58,250 nt of DNA from Hyphomicrobiaceae bacterium (GCA_008933705.1 WBUN01000032.1:1-58250); one strand, 5' to 3'. Shown: positions 35,915 to 44,882, counted from the first letter of the stretch. A program made the numbers and translations. Notes: a model not told the origin generated them from the letters alone.

Positions 35915-37432
35915 TCAGAGGTCGTGGCCCGAGTAGGAGCAGTTGAACGATTTGTTGCAGATCGGGAAGTCGGCGACGATGTTGCCTTCGATGGCTGCCT
36001 CAAGCAGAGGCCATTGCAACCACGAGGGATCGCGCAGGTGGCAGCGGGCAATGGTTCCGTTGGCGTTCAAACGCACCCAGACCAGGATATCGCCACGGAA
36101 GCCTTCGACGAGGGCAAGCCCTTCGCCCTTGCCCCGCGAGGCCGCGCCGGCCTCGGTGAGGATGGAGCCTTCCGGCGTGCGGTCGAGGATCTGGTCGATC
36201 AGCGTGAGCGACTGGCGCACCTCCTCGATGCGGATCCACACGCGTGCGTCCACGTCGCCTTGGTCGCGCCGGGGGATGTCGAAGACCATGCTCGTATAAG
36301 GCGCATAGCCCGGCAGTTTGCGCGCATCCCATGAGCGGCCGGAGGCGCGGCCGATGACGCCGCCCGCCCCATACTGGCGGGCGAGGTCGGGCTTGAGAAT
36401 GCCGGTGGTGACGGTGCGGTTCTGCAACGAGGCGGTGTTGTCGTAGAGCTCGACCAGGCGGGGAAAGCGCCGGCGCGCGGTGCGAATCAGCGTGCGTATC
36501 GCGGCGATGCCGTCCTTGCTGAGATCGGTGGCGACGCCGCCAGGCACAATGCGGTCCATCATCAGGCGGTGGCCGAAGCACGTCTCCGAGACGCGCAGCA
36601 CGTGCTCGCGCAGGATCGAGCAGTGTGCGTGCATGAGCGAGAAGGAGGCGTCGTTGCAGATGGCGCCAATGTCGCCGAAATGGTTGGCCAGCCGCTCGAG
36701 CTCTGCCATCAGCGCGCGCAGCCAGACGGCTCGGGCTGACGGCGCAAGATCGAGGGCGGCCTCGACGGCCTGGGCAAAGCCCAGTGCATAGGCGACGGTG
36801 CTGTCGCCGGACGTTCGGCCCGCCAGCTTGGCGGCACGATCGCGCGGCGCGCCGGCCATCAGATGGTCGATGCCCTTGTGCACGTAGCCGAGCCGCTCCT
36901 CAAGCCGCACGACGGTCTCGCCGTTGGCATGGAAACGGAAATGACCGGGCTCGATGATGCCGGCGTGAACCGGCCCGACCGGAATTTGGTGAAGAGGCGG
37001 ACCTTCCGCCGTATGGAAGGCGTAAGTGTCGCCGGCAGGCTCGGCAGCCTCGGCGGCGCCGAGCGGATGACGCAGCCCCCATCGCCCATGGTCAAGCCAG
37101 CGCCGTGCATCGGGGCAGCCTTCGGGCTCGATGCCATAGAGATCGCGGATGGTGCGCTCCAGGCGGAGCGCGGGCGGGTGCGTCTGGGCGACGGAAGGGA
37201 AGCGCTTGTCGGGACAGGGGAGACTGATCACCAGCAGCTTGCCCGAGGTCTCTCCGGAAAGGCACAGGTGTACGGCCTCGCCGTCGCTCCACAGGCCGAG
37301 CAGCGTCGCCTGACCGGCGGCGATGCCGAGCACGGCCTGGCGCCAGGTGTCGGTGTCGACGACGATGCGCGGCCAGGGGCGATGGCCAGCAACGTGGCGG
37401 CCCTTGTCCTCGAGCGCGGCGACAAAGGTCAT
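35915..37432 (-). CDS. hyfG: HyfG/NuoCD-like large subunit lacking the [NiFe] ligands
   Basis: This 505-residue protein joins a NuoC-like N-terminal domain (about 1-115, ending LERTIRDLYGIEPEGCPD) to a NuoD/hydrogenase-large-subunit domain (about 140-505). At the first nickel-site motif, where hydrogenases have R-x-C-G-x-C, it reads RTSGDS (206-211), with serine at both cysteine positions. At the C-terminus the D-P-C-x-x-C motif is replaced by a tail ending NCSYSGHDL, leaving only C498. A [NiFe] centre is therefore not expected. It would form the quinone-side or unknown catalytic module with HyfI. ATG 37432 has a GGGAGG ribosome site. Confidence 0.88.
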   Translation of the reverse strand: MTFVAALEDKGRHVAGHRPWPRIVVDTDTWRQAVLGIAAGQATLLGLWSDGEAVHLCLSGETSGKLLVISLPCPDKRFPSVAQTHPPALRLERTIRDLYGIEPEGCPDARRWLDHGRWGLRHPLGAAEAAEPAGDTYAFHTAEGPPLHQIPVGPVHAGIIEPGHFRFHANGETVVRLEERLGYVHKGIDHLMAGAPRDRAAKLAGRTSGDSTVAYALGFAQAVEAALDLAPSARAVWLRALMAELERLANHFGDIGAICNDASFSLMHAHCSILREHVLRVSETCFGHRLMMDRIVPGGVATDLSKDGIAAIRTLIRTARRRFPRLVELYDNTASLQNRTVTTGILKPDLARQYGAGGVIGRASGRSWDARKLPGYAPYTSMVFDIPRRDQGDVDARVWIRIEEVRQSLTLIDQILDRTPEGSILTEAGAASRGKGEGLALVEGFRGDILVWVRLNANGTIARCHLRDPSWLQWPLLEAAIEGNIVADFPICNKSFNCSYSGHDL

Positions 37433-37454
37433 GGGCGAGACCTCCCGCTGCTCA

Positions 37455-37570
37455 TGCCATCCCGGCCGCGGCGCGAAGCGTGTGGAGCCGGCGCCTGGCG
37501 TCGGTCAGACGAAGCATCCATCGCCGCTCCTGGGTCCGGGATATTCGCTGAGGCGAACTGCGGGATGACA
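37455..37570. repeat. REP-like element between hyfF-like and hyfG-like genes
   Basis: The 167-base gap inside the operon is bounded by near-perfect inverted ends: TGCCATCCCG (37455-37464) and CGGGATGACA (37561-37570), 9 of 10 pairing. Intergenic units that begin TGTCATCCCG and end CGGGATGACA are common dispersed palindromes in Rhizobiales genomes. All other neighbouring genes in this operon overlap or nearly touch, which makes this insertion stand out. No other copy was found in the window. Confidence 0.45.
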
Positions 37571-37599
37571 ACAATGAGCGCGTCTTTACGCATCAGCCT

Positions 37600-39060
37600 T
37601 CACCCCAGCAACCGCGCCACGCCCTGGAACCACGCGACGAGCGGGCCCGGCAGATAGATGCCGGCAACGAGCACCAGTGCCAGATGTGCGAACAGTGGCA
37701 CGTAGGAGGCTTCGACCGGCGCCGAGCTGCCTGTCGCCTCCCCGAACGCCACCTCGCTGAGCCGCAGCATGAGCGCACCGAAGGCCACCAGCAGGCCGAA
37801 CACGAGCGGGATCGCCAGCAGCGGCTCGCGGGCGAAAGTGGAGCTGACGATCAGGAACTCGCTCATGAAGATGCCCAGCGGCGGCAGGCCGGCGATGGCG
37901 ACGACCCCGAGCACCAGGCCCCACCCGAGCACGGGATGGCTGACGGTGAGCCCGCGAATCTCGGCGATCTTCTGCGTGCCCTTCGCCTGGGCGATGTGGC
38001 CGACGGCGAAGAAGATGGCCGACTTGGTGAGCGAGTGCATGGTCATGTGCAGGAGCCCAGCGAAGTTGGCAAGCGGCCCGCCGATGCCGAAGGCGAAGGT
38101 GATGAGACCCATGTGCTCGATGGAGGAATAGGCGAACATGCGCTTGATGTCGCGCCGCCGGTACAACATGAAGCCGGCGAAGATCAGCGACAAGAGACCC
38201 ATGGTGACCATGAGGGGCCCGGGGGCGAGCGCCGAGGGGTTGGCTGCGAGCAGCATCTTGAAGCGCAGCAGCGCATAGAGAGCGACGTTCAGCAGCAGGC
38301 CCGACAGGACGGCCGAGATGGGCGTCGGGCCCTCCGAATGGGCATCGGGCAGCCAGGCGTGCAAGGGGGCAAGTCCGACCTTCGTGCCGTAGCCGAGCAT
38401 CAGGAAGACGAAGGCGACATTCAGCAGCTCGGGGCTGAAGGAGTGCGCCCTCTCGATCAGGGCGGTCCACACCATGGCATCGTGGCCTTCGCCGATGACG
38501 GGGCGCGCCGCCATGTAGACGAGGATGGTGCCGAACAAGGCAAGCGCGATGCCGACGCTGCCGAGGATGAAATACTTCCACGCCGCCTCGAGCGCGGCGT
38601 GTGTGCGATAGATGCCGACCATCAGCACGGTGGTGAGCGTGGCAAGCTCGATGGCGACCCACATCAGGCCGATGTTGTTGGCCAGCAGACCGAGGTTCAT
38701 GGCGAACATCAGGATCTGATACATGGCGTGGTAGAAGCGCAGGTGCGCCGGCGTCAGGCGGCCGATCTCCAACTCGTGGCCGATGTAGCTCGCACTGAAG
38801 GCGCTGGTCGTGAAGCCGACGAACGTCGACAGCACAACGAAGACGATATTGAGATCGTCGACGAACAGATAGCCGCCGATGGCCGGCCGGTCGATCAGCA
38901 GGGACAGCGCAGCAAGCCAGGTCGCAAGCGACGCCAGCACGTTGACGCGGGCCGCTACCCAGTAGCCGGGCATCAGTGCCAGCACCGCCGCCGCGCCAGC
39001 GGGAATGATCAGCACGGCGCTGAGCGGATCGATCACCAGATCGGCAAGCGGAACGTTCAC
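37600..39060 (-). CDS. hyfF: HyfF-like antiporter-type membrane subunit
   Basis: This 486-residue protein of the NuoL/M/N (Mrp-type antiporter) family has about 14 membrane helices. Residues of the proton path are present: glutamate in MWVAIELATL, lysine in GYGTKVGLAPLHAWLPDAHSEGP and lysine in MHSLTKSAIFF. The GTG start at 39060 overlaps the TGA of the HyfE-like gene (GTGA), which fixes it; the open frame upstream is unrelated. It should be one of three ion-translocating subunits of the complex. Confidence 0.9.
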   Translation of the reverse strand: MNVPLADLVIDPLSAVLIIPAGAAAVLALMPGYWVAARVNVLASLATWLAALSLLIDRPAIGGYLFVDDLNIVFVVLSTFVGFTTSAFSASYIGHELEIGRLTPAHLRFYHAMYQILMFAMNLGLLANNIGLMWVAIELATLTTVLMVGIYRTHAALEAAWKYFILGSVGIALALFGTILVYMAARPVIGEGHDAMVWTALIERAHSFSPELLNVAFVFLMLGYGTKVGLAPLHAWLPDAHSEGPTPISAVLSGLLLNVALYALLRFKMLLAANPSALAPGPLMVTMGLLSLIFAGFMLYRRRDIKRMFAYSSIEHMGLITFAFGIGGPLANFAGLLHMTMHSLTKSAIFFAVGHIAQAKGTQKIAEIRGLTVSHPVLGWGLVLGVVAIAGLPPLGIFMSEFLIVSSTFAREPLLAIPLVFGLLVAFGALMLRLSEVAFGEATGSSAPVEASYVPLFAHLALVLVAGIYLPGPLVAWFQGVARLLG

Positions 39061-39719
39061 CGCTGCTCTCCCCGGTAGACGTCCAGCGCCTGCACGTCGA
39101 CGGAGTCGAAGCGCTCGCGAATGCGGAACAGGAACACGCCGATGACGATAAAGGCGACGAGCACCGAGAAGGCCACGCTGATCTCTACCACCAGCGGCAT
39201 GCCCTTGGCGCCCGTGGCGGCAAGAATGAGCCCGTTCTCGAGCGACATGAAGCCGACGATCTGACTGACCGCATTCCGGCGCGTAACCATCATGAGGAGC
39301 CCCAGGAGCAGAACGGAAAGGGCAAATGCGAGATCCTCGCGCGCAAGCGGGTCTGCGGTTGCAGCAGCTCTGAGCATGACGACCATCGAGAGCGCCACAA
39401 GCCCCATGCCGAGGAGCATCGTCGGACCGATGCCGCCGACGGTCTCGATGGTGCGGTGGATGCCCAGACGGATCACGACTCGATGCAATGCGACGGGAAT
39501 AATAATGCCCTTGAGTATCAGCGCAATCGCGGCCGGAACATAGAGATGTGGCGCATTCTGAATGTGTGCCTGCCACGCGACCGATGCAGCAAGCACGATG
39601 GCGTGCAGCGCGAACACGTTGAGCAGCGCGAACATCCGATCCTGATAGAGGAGCAGAAAGCTGATGAGCACCATGCCGCCGGCCAGCAGGTGCGCAACAT
39701 CGAGGGCGGTTGCGTCCAT
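39057..39719 (-). CDS. hyfE: HyfE-like membrane subunit (NuoK-related)
   Basis: This 220-residue protein has about seven hydrophobic helices. The segment NAVSQIVGFMSLENGLILAATG corresponds to the NuoK-like part with its membrane glutamate. HyfE-type proteins fuse a NuoK-like half to extra helices and sit between the membrane anchor and the antiporter subunits. It overlaps the hyfC-like stop by 1 base and the hyfF-like start by 4 bases. Confidence 0.88.
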   Translation of the reverse strand: MDATALDVAHLLAGGMVLISFLLLYQDRMFALLNVFALHAIVLAASVAWQAHIQNAPHLYVPAAIALILKGIIIPVALHRVVIRLGIHRTIETVGGIGPTMLLGMGLVALSMVVMLRAAATADPLAREDLAFALSVLLLGLLMMVTRRNAVSQIVGFMSLENGLILAATGAKGMPLVVEISVAFSVLVAFIVIGVFLFRIRERFDSVDVQALDVYRGEQR

Positions 39720-40672
39720 CAGAAGCTCCGCGATACGAAGAGGAGAAGCATGGCGAGCAGGCCGAGCATGAGAGCTATGCCAAGGAAATCCGGAACCCGG
39801 AAGACACGCATCTTGGCGATCGACGTCTCAAGCAGGACCAGCAGGAAGCCGCCGACCGCCAGCTTGCCGACGTAGGTTGCAAGGCCGACGGCGTAACCCG
39901 TCAACGAGCTGCCTGCCGGCGCCAGGCCCCATGGCACGAAGATGCAGCCGATCAGCGACAAATAGAGCAGCAGCTTGAGGGCAGCCGCGAACTCGAGCAC
40001 GGCGAGGTGGCGGCCGGAATATTCGAGCACCATGGCTTCATGCACCATGGTGAGCTCCAGGTGCGTTGCAGGATTGTCGACGGGAATGCGCGCATTCTCC
40101 GCCAGCGCGACGATGACGAGCGCGGCCAGCGCCAGTCCGAGCGAAACTCGCAAGCTGCTGTGCGTCAGCATGAATTGGGCGATGTAGGAGAGCTGGGTCG
40201 AGCCAGCCAGGAGGGCCAGCGTGAATGCGATCATAATCATCGCCGGCTCGGCCAGCGAGGCGAACATCATCTCGCGGCTGGAGCCGATGCCGCCGAAGCT
40301 GGTGCCTATGTCCATTCCGACCAGCCCGAGAAAGAAGCGAGCCGATCCGAGAAGCGCGGCAATTGCAATCAAGTCGGCAGTCCAGCTGGCGTACAGCCCG
40401 GTGGCGAACGTGGGGACGAGGGCGGCTGCCACCCAGGTTGCGCTGAAGATCATGTAGGGGCCGCTGCGGAACAGCCAGGATGCATTCTCGGCCAGTACGG
40501 CTTCCTTGCGGATGAGCCGCAGAAGATCGCGGTAAGGCTGAAGGAGAGGCGGGCCGCGCCGGCGCAGCAGGCGGGCCTTGACCTTGCGCGTGTAGCCGAG
40601 CAGCAGCGGCGCCAGCGCAAGCACCAGGATCATCTGCGCGCCTTGCGGGATGAGTTCGAGAATCAGGTCCAT
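39719..40672 (-). CDS. hyfC: HyfC/HycD-like membrane anchor (NuoH-related)
   Basis: This 317-residue polytopic protein is related to NuoH. It has the LLRRRGPPLLQPYRDLLRLIRKEAV loop near residue 35 and the acidic loop ENARIPVDNPATHLELTMVHEAMVLEYSGRHLA (about 195-228), which in complex I lines the quinone chamber and the start of the proton path. It overlaps the downstream end of the hyfB-like gene by 10 bases and hyfE by 1 base, so translation is coupled. Confidence 0.9.
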   Translation of the reverse strand: MDLILELIPQGAQMILVLALAPLLLGYTRKVKARLLRRRGPPLLQPYRDLLRLIRKEAVLAENASWLFRSGPYMIFSATWVAAALVPTFATGLYASWTADLIAIAALLGSARFFLGLVGMDIGTSFGGIGSSREMMFASLAEPAMIMIAFTLALLAGSTQLSYIAQFMLTHSSLRVSLGLALAALVIVALAENARIPVDNPATHLELTMVHEAMVLEYSGRHLAVLEFAAALKLLLYLSLIGCIFVPWGLAPAGSSLTGYAVGLATYVGKLAVGGFLLVLLETSIAKMRVFRVPDFLGIALMLGLLAMLLLFVSRSF

Positions 40673-42684
40673 ACCAGCATCACCAGCATGAGGACGAACA
40701 GCAGCACGACGAGAGCCACGAACACCAGGCTCAGGTATTGGCGAATGGTGAGAAACTGCAGATAGCCGAGCTTGTCGGCGGCAACCGAGGTGGCGCCGCT
40801 GATCGGACTATAGATCGCATCCCACACGGGGTCGCGCTGGGTGACGGTCATGCGCGCAGGTTGCGCGTTGCCGGGCGCAGGCATGTCGACGCGCTCGCGT
40901 GCCATGAAGACGACCTCCCCGAACACGCGGCGGATGGGCTGGGCGAAGCTGTCGGCCGTGTACTGCGTGGCGGGGCTGGGCTCGGGGAAGCCGCAATCCC
41001 AGGCCGGCCCGCGCCGGACGGCGCGCGAGGCGAAGCGGTGGATGATCTCGATCGCGACCAGGGTCGACATGGTGATGAAGACGAACACGAGCAGGCCGTT
41101 ATAGGAACTCCGGCTCTCGGCAACCGGGACGATCGACAGCCACGAAATCGTGCTCTGGGACGGCATGCGCGCGCCGACAAGGCCCTCGACCGCCGGTGCC
41201 AGTACGTCGATGGCGACCCCTGGAAGGATGCCGACGAGAAGGCACAAAGCGGCGGCGCCGAACATGGCGGCCAGGGAAAAGCGATCGGCTTCCTGCGCCG
41301 TCTGGGCCGCCCCTGTCCGCGCGCGGCCGAGGAACGTCACGCCGAATGCCTTGACGAAGCAGGCGGCGGCGAGCGCCGCCGACAGGGCAAGCATCGCTCC
41401 GACGGCGGGCACCAGCAGCTTGATGCCCCACGATGGGACATCCGGGCTCAGGAGAATGGCCTGGAAGGTCAGCCATTCGGATACGAAGCCGTTGAGCGGC
41501 GGCAACGCGGAAATGGCCACGCATCCGGTGAGGAACGTGAAGGCGGTCAGCGGCATGCGATGGATGAGTCCGCCCAGGTGCTCCATATCGCGCTCGCGCG
41601 TACTGGCGAGGACTGCTCCCGCGCCGAAGAAGAGCAGGCTCTTGAACAAGCTGTGATTGAAGACATGGAGCAGGGCGGCTGTAAGCGCCAGCGCGGCCGC
41701 AGCCGGCATCTTGTGGGCGGAGAAGGCAAGCGCGAGACCGAGCCCGATGAAGATGATGCCGATGTTCTCCACGGTGTGGTAGGCGAGCAGCCGCTTGAGG
41801 TCGTGCTGCATCAGTGCACTGAGCACGCCGAGCACGCACGTGATGCCGGCGAGAGGGATGACGACGACGCTCCACCACCAGGCCGGCGGCCCGTTCAAGT
41901 CGAAGACGATGCGGATGAACCCGTAGACCGCGACCTTGGTCATCACGCCGCTCATCAGCGCCGATACGTGGCTCGGAGCCGCAGGATGAGCAAGCGGTAG
42001 CCAGACATGCAAGGGCACCAGGCCGGCCTTCGAGCCGGCGCCCAGCAGCACCAGCAGCAGGACCAGCCCGGGAAGTGCGGCGGTGGTGCCGCGCATCTCG
42101 GTGAACGAATACCCGCCGCTCCCGCCGGCGAGCAACCCGAAGGCGAGCAGCAGCGCCAGCGTGCCGAAGCTCGCCATCATGATGTAGATGAAGCCCGCGC
42201 GCCTGTTGTCGGGATCTTTGTGGTGGGCCACCACCAGGGCCCACGATGACAGCGACATGAACTCCCAGGACACAAGAAACGTGAAGGCGTCGTCGGCGAG
42301 AACGACGAGGTTCATGCCGGCCAGAAACGCGGGATAGAAGGGCAGCACCCGGCCGGGTGATTCCTCATGCTCGCCATAGCCGATGGCAAAAAGGCTCGCC
42401 CCTGCCGCGCCGAGATTGACGACGACCAGGAAAAAGGCAGACAGCCCGTCCAGGCGGAAATGTGCGCCGATCCACGGCAGCCCGATGGGCAGATGCAGCG
42501 ACGCTGCCGTGTTGCGGGCGCCCACCAGGTGCACGAAGGCCGCAACGAGGACGATGAAGCAGAGGGCAAAGCATGCCCCGTAGGTCCGGCGCGTCGCTGC
42601 AGACCATCGCGGTGCCGTCGCAGCCAGCATCGGCGCGCACAGCAGTGCCGGTATGCTCCACAATGCAACAGCCAGGGGCGTCAC
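40663..42684 (-). CDS. hyfB: HyfB-like antiporter-type subunit, copy 1 (downstream)
   Basis: This 673-residue subunit is of the NuoL-like HyfB family. Key residues are glutamate in SWEFMSLSSWALV, lysine in GAGSKAGLVPLHVWLP and lysine in HSLFKSLLFFGAG. The C-terminal part has the HyfB-typical RRGPAWDCGFP and ends in a helix. I prefer GTG 42684, which has GAGGGAGG 6 bases upstream and starts at the first membrane helix; ATG 42741 would add 19 basic residues and overlap the upstream gene. It is a tandem paralogue of the next gene. Confidence 0.88.
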   Translation of the reverse strand: MTPLAVALWSIPALLCAPMLAATAPRWSAATRRTYGACFALCFIVLVAAFVHLVGARNTAASLHLPIGLPWIGAHFRLDGLSAFFLVVVNLGAAGASLFAIGYGEHEESPGRVLPFYPAFLAGMNLVVLADDAFTFLVSWEFMSLSSWALVVAHHKDPDNRRAGFIYIMMASFGTLALLLAFGLLAGGSGGYSFTEMRGTTAALPGLVLLLVLLGAGSKAGLVPLHVWLPLAHPAAPSHVSALMSGVMTKVAVYGFIRIVFDLNGPPAWWWSVVVIPLAGITCVLGVLSALMQHDLKRLLAYHTVENIGIIFIGLGLALAFSAHKMPAAAALALTAALLHVFNHSLFKSLLFFGAGAVLASTRERDMEHLGGLIHRMPLTAFTFLTGCVAISALPPLNGFVSEWLTFQAILLSPDVPSWGIKLLVPAVGAMLALSAALAAACFVKAFGVTFLGRARTGAAQTAQEADRFSLAAMFGAAALCLLVGILPGVAIDVLAPAVEGLVGARMPSQSTISWLSIVPVAESRSSYNGLLVFVFITMSTLVAIEIIHRFASRAVRRGPAWDCGFPEPSPATQYTADSFAQPIRRVFGEVVFMARERVDMPAPGNAQPARMTVTQRDPVWDAIYSPISGATSVAADKLGYLQFLTIRQYLSLVFVALVVLLFVLMLVMLVWT

Positions 42685-42731
42685 GACACGCCTCCCTCGT
42701 CGTGAGGCCGGGCGCCACGCCCCGGCCGAAG

Positions 42732-44744
42732 TCAGTTCCATAGCGACAACGTTAGCAGCAGTGCAACGAGCACTACGAACACGAGACTGAGATATTTGCG
42801 AATCGTCAAGAACTGCAGATGGTTGAGCTTCTCGGAGAGGATGATGATGACATCTCCGACGGGCGCATAGATCGCATCCCAGGCGAGGTCACGCAGCGCG
42901 ACGCTCAGGCGGGCTGGCCGCGCGTCGCCGGGCGGCGGCATGTCGACACGCTCGCGCGCGGCGAACGCGGCCGGCCCGAATACGCGGCGGATCGGCTGGG
43001 CGAAGCTGTCGGCCGTGTACTGTGTGGCCGGGCTGGGGTCGGGAAAGCCGCAATCCCAGGCAGGCCCGCGGCGGACGGCGCGCGAGGCGAAGCGGTGGAT
43101 GACCTCGATGGCAACCAGGGTGGAGATGGTGATGAAGACGAACACGAGCAGGCCGTTATAGGAGCTGCGGCTCTCTGCAACCGGAACAATCGACAGCCAC
43201 GGGATGCCGGTCTGCGCGGGCATCGACTGTCCGACCATTCCCAACGCGACGGGCGCCATGGAGTCGATGACGAGACCTGGCAGGATGCCTGCCAGCACGC
43301 ACAGGGCGAGGAGCGTGCCCATGGCGGCGCGGGAGAAGACGTCGGTCTCGACCGCGGCTTTTGCGGCAGGCGAGCGCGGACGTCCGAGAAACGCAATGCC
43401 GAAAGCGCGCACGAAGCAGGCGCCCGACAGCGCCGCGCTGAGCGCGAGCAAGGCGCCGACGGCGGGAACCATCAGCTTGAGGCCCCATTGGGGGAGATCT
43501 GGGCTGACCAGGATCGCCTGGAAGATCAGCCACTCCGATACAAAGCCGTTGAGCGGAGGCAGCGCCGAGATGGCCATGCAGCCGCCGAGAAACAGGAACG
43601 CCGTTTGCGGCATCGTCTGTATCAGGGCGCCGAGCTTCTCGATATCGCGCTCGCCCGTTGCGCTCAGCACCGAGCCGGCGCCGAAGAACAGCAGGCTCTT
43701 GAAGAAAGAGTGGTTGAGGGCATGCAGCAGGGCGGCGGTGAAGGCAAGGGCCGAGGCAAAGTGCATCCCGTTGGCTTTGAAGGCGAGTGCCAGGCCAAGG
43801 CCGATGAAGACGATGCCGATGTTCTCGATGGTGCTGAAGGCGAGCAGGCGCTTGAGGTCGCGCTGCATGACGGCGCTGAGCACCCCGAGAGCCGCCGTGA
43901 CGGCGCCGATGCCCAGCACGATGGTGCTCCACCACCAGACAGGAGAGCCCATCAGGTCGAAGACGATGCGGATGAAGCCGTAGACCGCGACCTTGGTCAT
44001 CACCCCGCTCATCAGGGCTGAAACATGGCTCGGGGCGGCCGGGTGGGCGAGCGGCAGCCATACGTGCAAAGGCGCGAGCCCGGCCTTCGAGCCTGCGCCG
44101 AGCAGGACGAGGATGAGAACCAGGCTCGGCAGCCACTGCACGTGGGGCGCCCCGCGCATGGTTGCAAAGGCATAGTTGCCGTCCGGCCCGGCGAGCAGGC
44201 CGAAGGCGAGCAGCAGCGCGAGCGTGCCGAAGCTCGCCATGATGATGTAGACGTAGCCGGCACGGCGGTTCTCGGGATCCTGGTGATGCGCCATCACCAG
44301 GGCCCACGACGACAGCGACATGAACTCCCAGGCGACGAGGAAGCTGAAGGCATCAGCGGCGAGGAGCACGACGTTCATGCCGGCGAGGAACGCGGGGTAG
44401 AAGGGCAGCACGCGGCCGGACAATGTCTCGTGCTGGCCATAGCCGACGGCAAAGAGACTGGCGGCCGCGCCGCCCAAATTGATGATGCAGAGGAACAGAG
44501 CGCCCAGTGCGTCCATGCGGAAATGCGCGCCGATCCAGGGCAGTCCGATCGGAAGGTGAAGCTCTGGTGCAGTCGGTGTGCCGTGCACAAGTTGGTAACT
44601 CGCAGCGGCAAGACCGATGACGCAGGCGCCGAGGCAAATGAGATAAATCAGCCGGGACGCCGAGCGGCGCCCCTGGATGGCGACCGCCAGCACCGCGGTC
44701 GCCAGCAAAGCCGCAACGCTGGCGAGCACTATCGCGACCGGCAT
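42732..44744 (-). CDS. hyfB: HyfB-like antiporter-type subunit, copy 2 (first gene of operon)
   Basis: This 670-residue protein matches copy 1 along its whole length, with the same proton-path residues (SWEF-like AWEFMSL, GAGSKAGLAPLHVWLP, HSFFKSLLFFGAG). The region from PVAESRSSYNGLL to FAQPIRRVFG is almost identical in both. ATG 44744 is chosen because GAGGAG lies 9 bases upstream; ATG 44753 is too close to that ribosome site. As first gene it follows a candidate promoter at 44855-44882. Two HyfB-type plus one HyfF-type subunits give three antiporter-like units, as in respiratory complex I. Confidence 0.88.
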   Translation of the reverse strand: MPVAIVLASVAALLATAVLAVAIQGRRSASRLIYLICLGACVIGLAAASYQLVHGTPTAPELHLPIGLPWIGAHFRMDALGALFLCIINLGGAAASLFAVGYGQHETLSGRVLPFYPAFLAGMNVVLLAADAFSFLVAWEFMSLSSWALVMAHHQDPENRRAGYVYIIMASFGTLALLLAFGLLAGPDGNYAFATMRGAPHVQWLPSLVLILVLLGAGSKAGLAPLHVWLPLAHPAAPSHVSALMSGVMTKVAVYGFIRIVFDLMGSPVWWWSTIVLGIGAVTAALGVLSAVMQRDLKRLLAFSTIENIGIVFIGLGLALAFKANGMHFASALAFTAALLHALNHSFFKSLLFFGAGSVLSATGERDIEKLGALIQTMPQTAFLFLGGCMAISALPPLNGFVSEWLIFQAILVSPDLPQWGLKLMVPAVGALLALSAALSGACFVRAFGIAFLGRPRSPAAKAAVETDVFSRAAMGTLLALCVLAGILPGLVIDSMAPVALGMVGQSMPAQTGIPWLSIVPVAESRSSYNGLLVFVFITISTLVAIEVIHRFASRAVRRGPAWDCGFPDPSPATQYTADSFAQPIRRVFGPAAFAARERVDMPPPGDARPARLSVALRDLAWDAIYAPVGDVIIILSEKLNHLQFLTIRKYLSLVFVVLVALLLTLSLWN

Positions 44745-44854
44745 TTCGTCCATCTCCTCAATCGCGGTCGCAGACAAGCACCCACGCACAACAGCCCTCG
44801 CGTCCGTCTTACCGAACGCGAATCTTCTGGCCGGTGCAGGATCAGCAGGGCGCT

Positions 44855-44882
44855 ATTATGGGGAGCGTGGCAGCGCTATCAA
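44855..44882 (-). promoter_or_regulatory. Candidate sigma-70 promoter of the Ehr-type operon
   Basis: On the minus strand TTGATA (plus 44877-44882) and CATAAT (plus 44855-44860) are 16 bases apart, each matching five of six consensus bases. The predicted leader is about 100 bases before ATG 44744. No FNR-type box is seen beside it. The call is from pattern alone. Confidence 0.4.
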
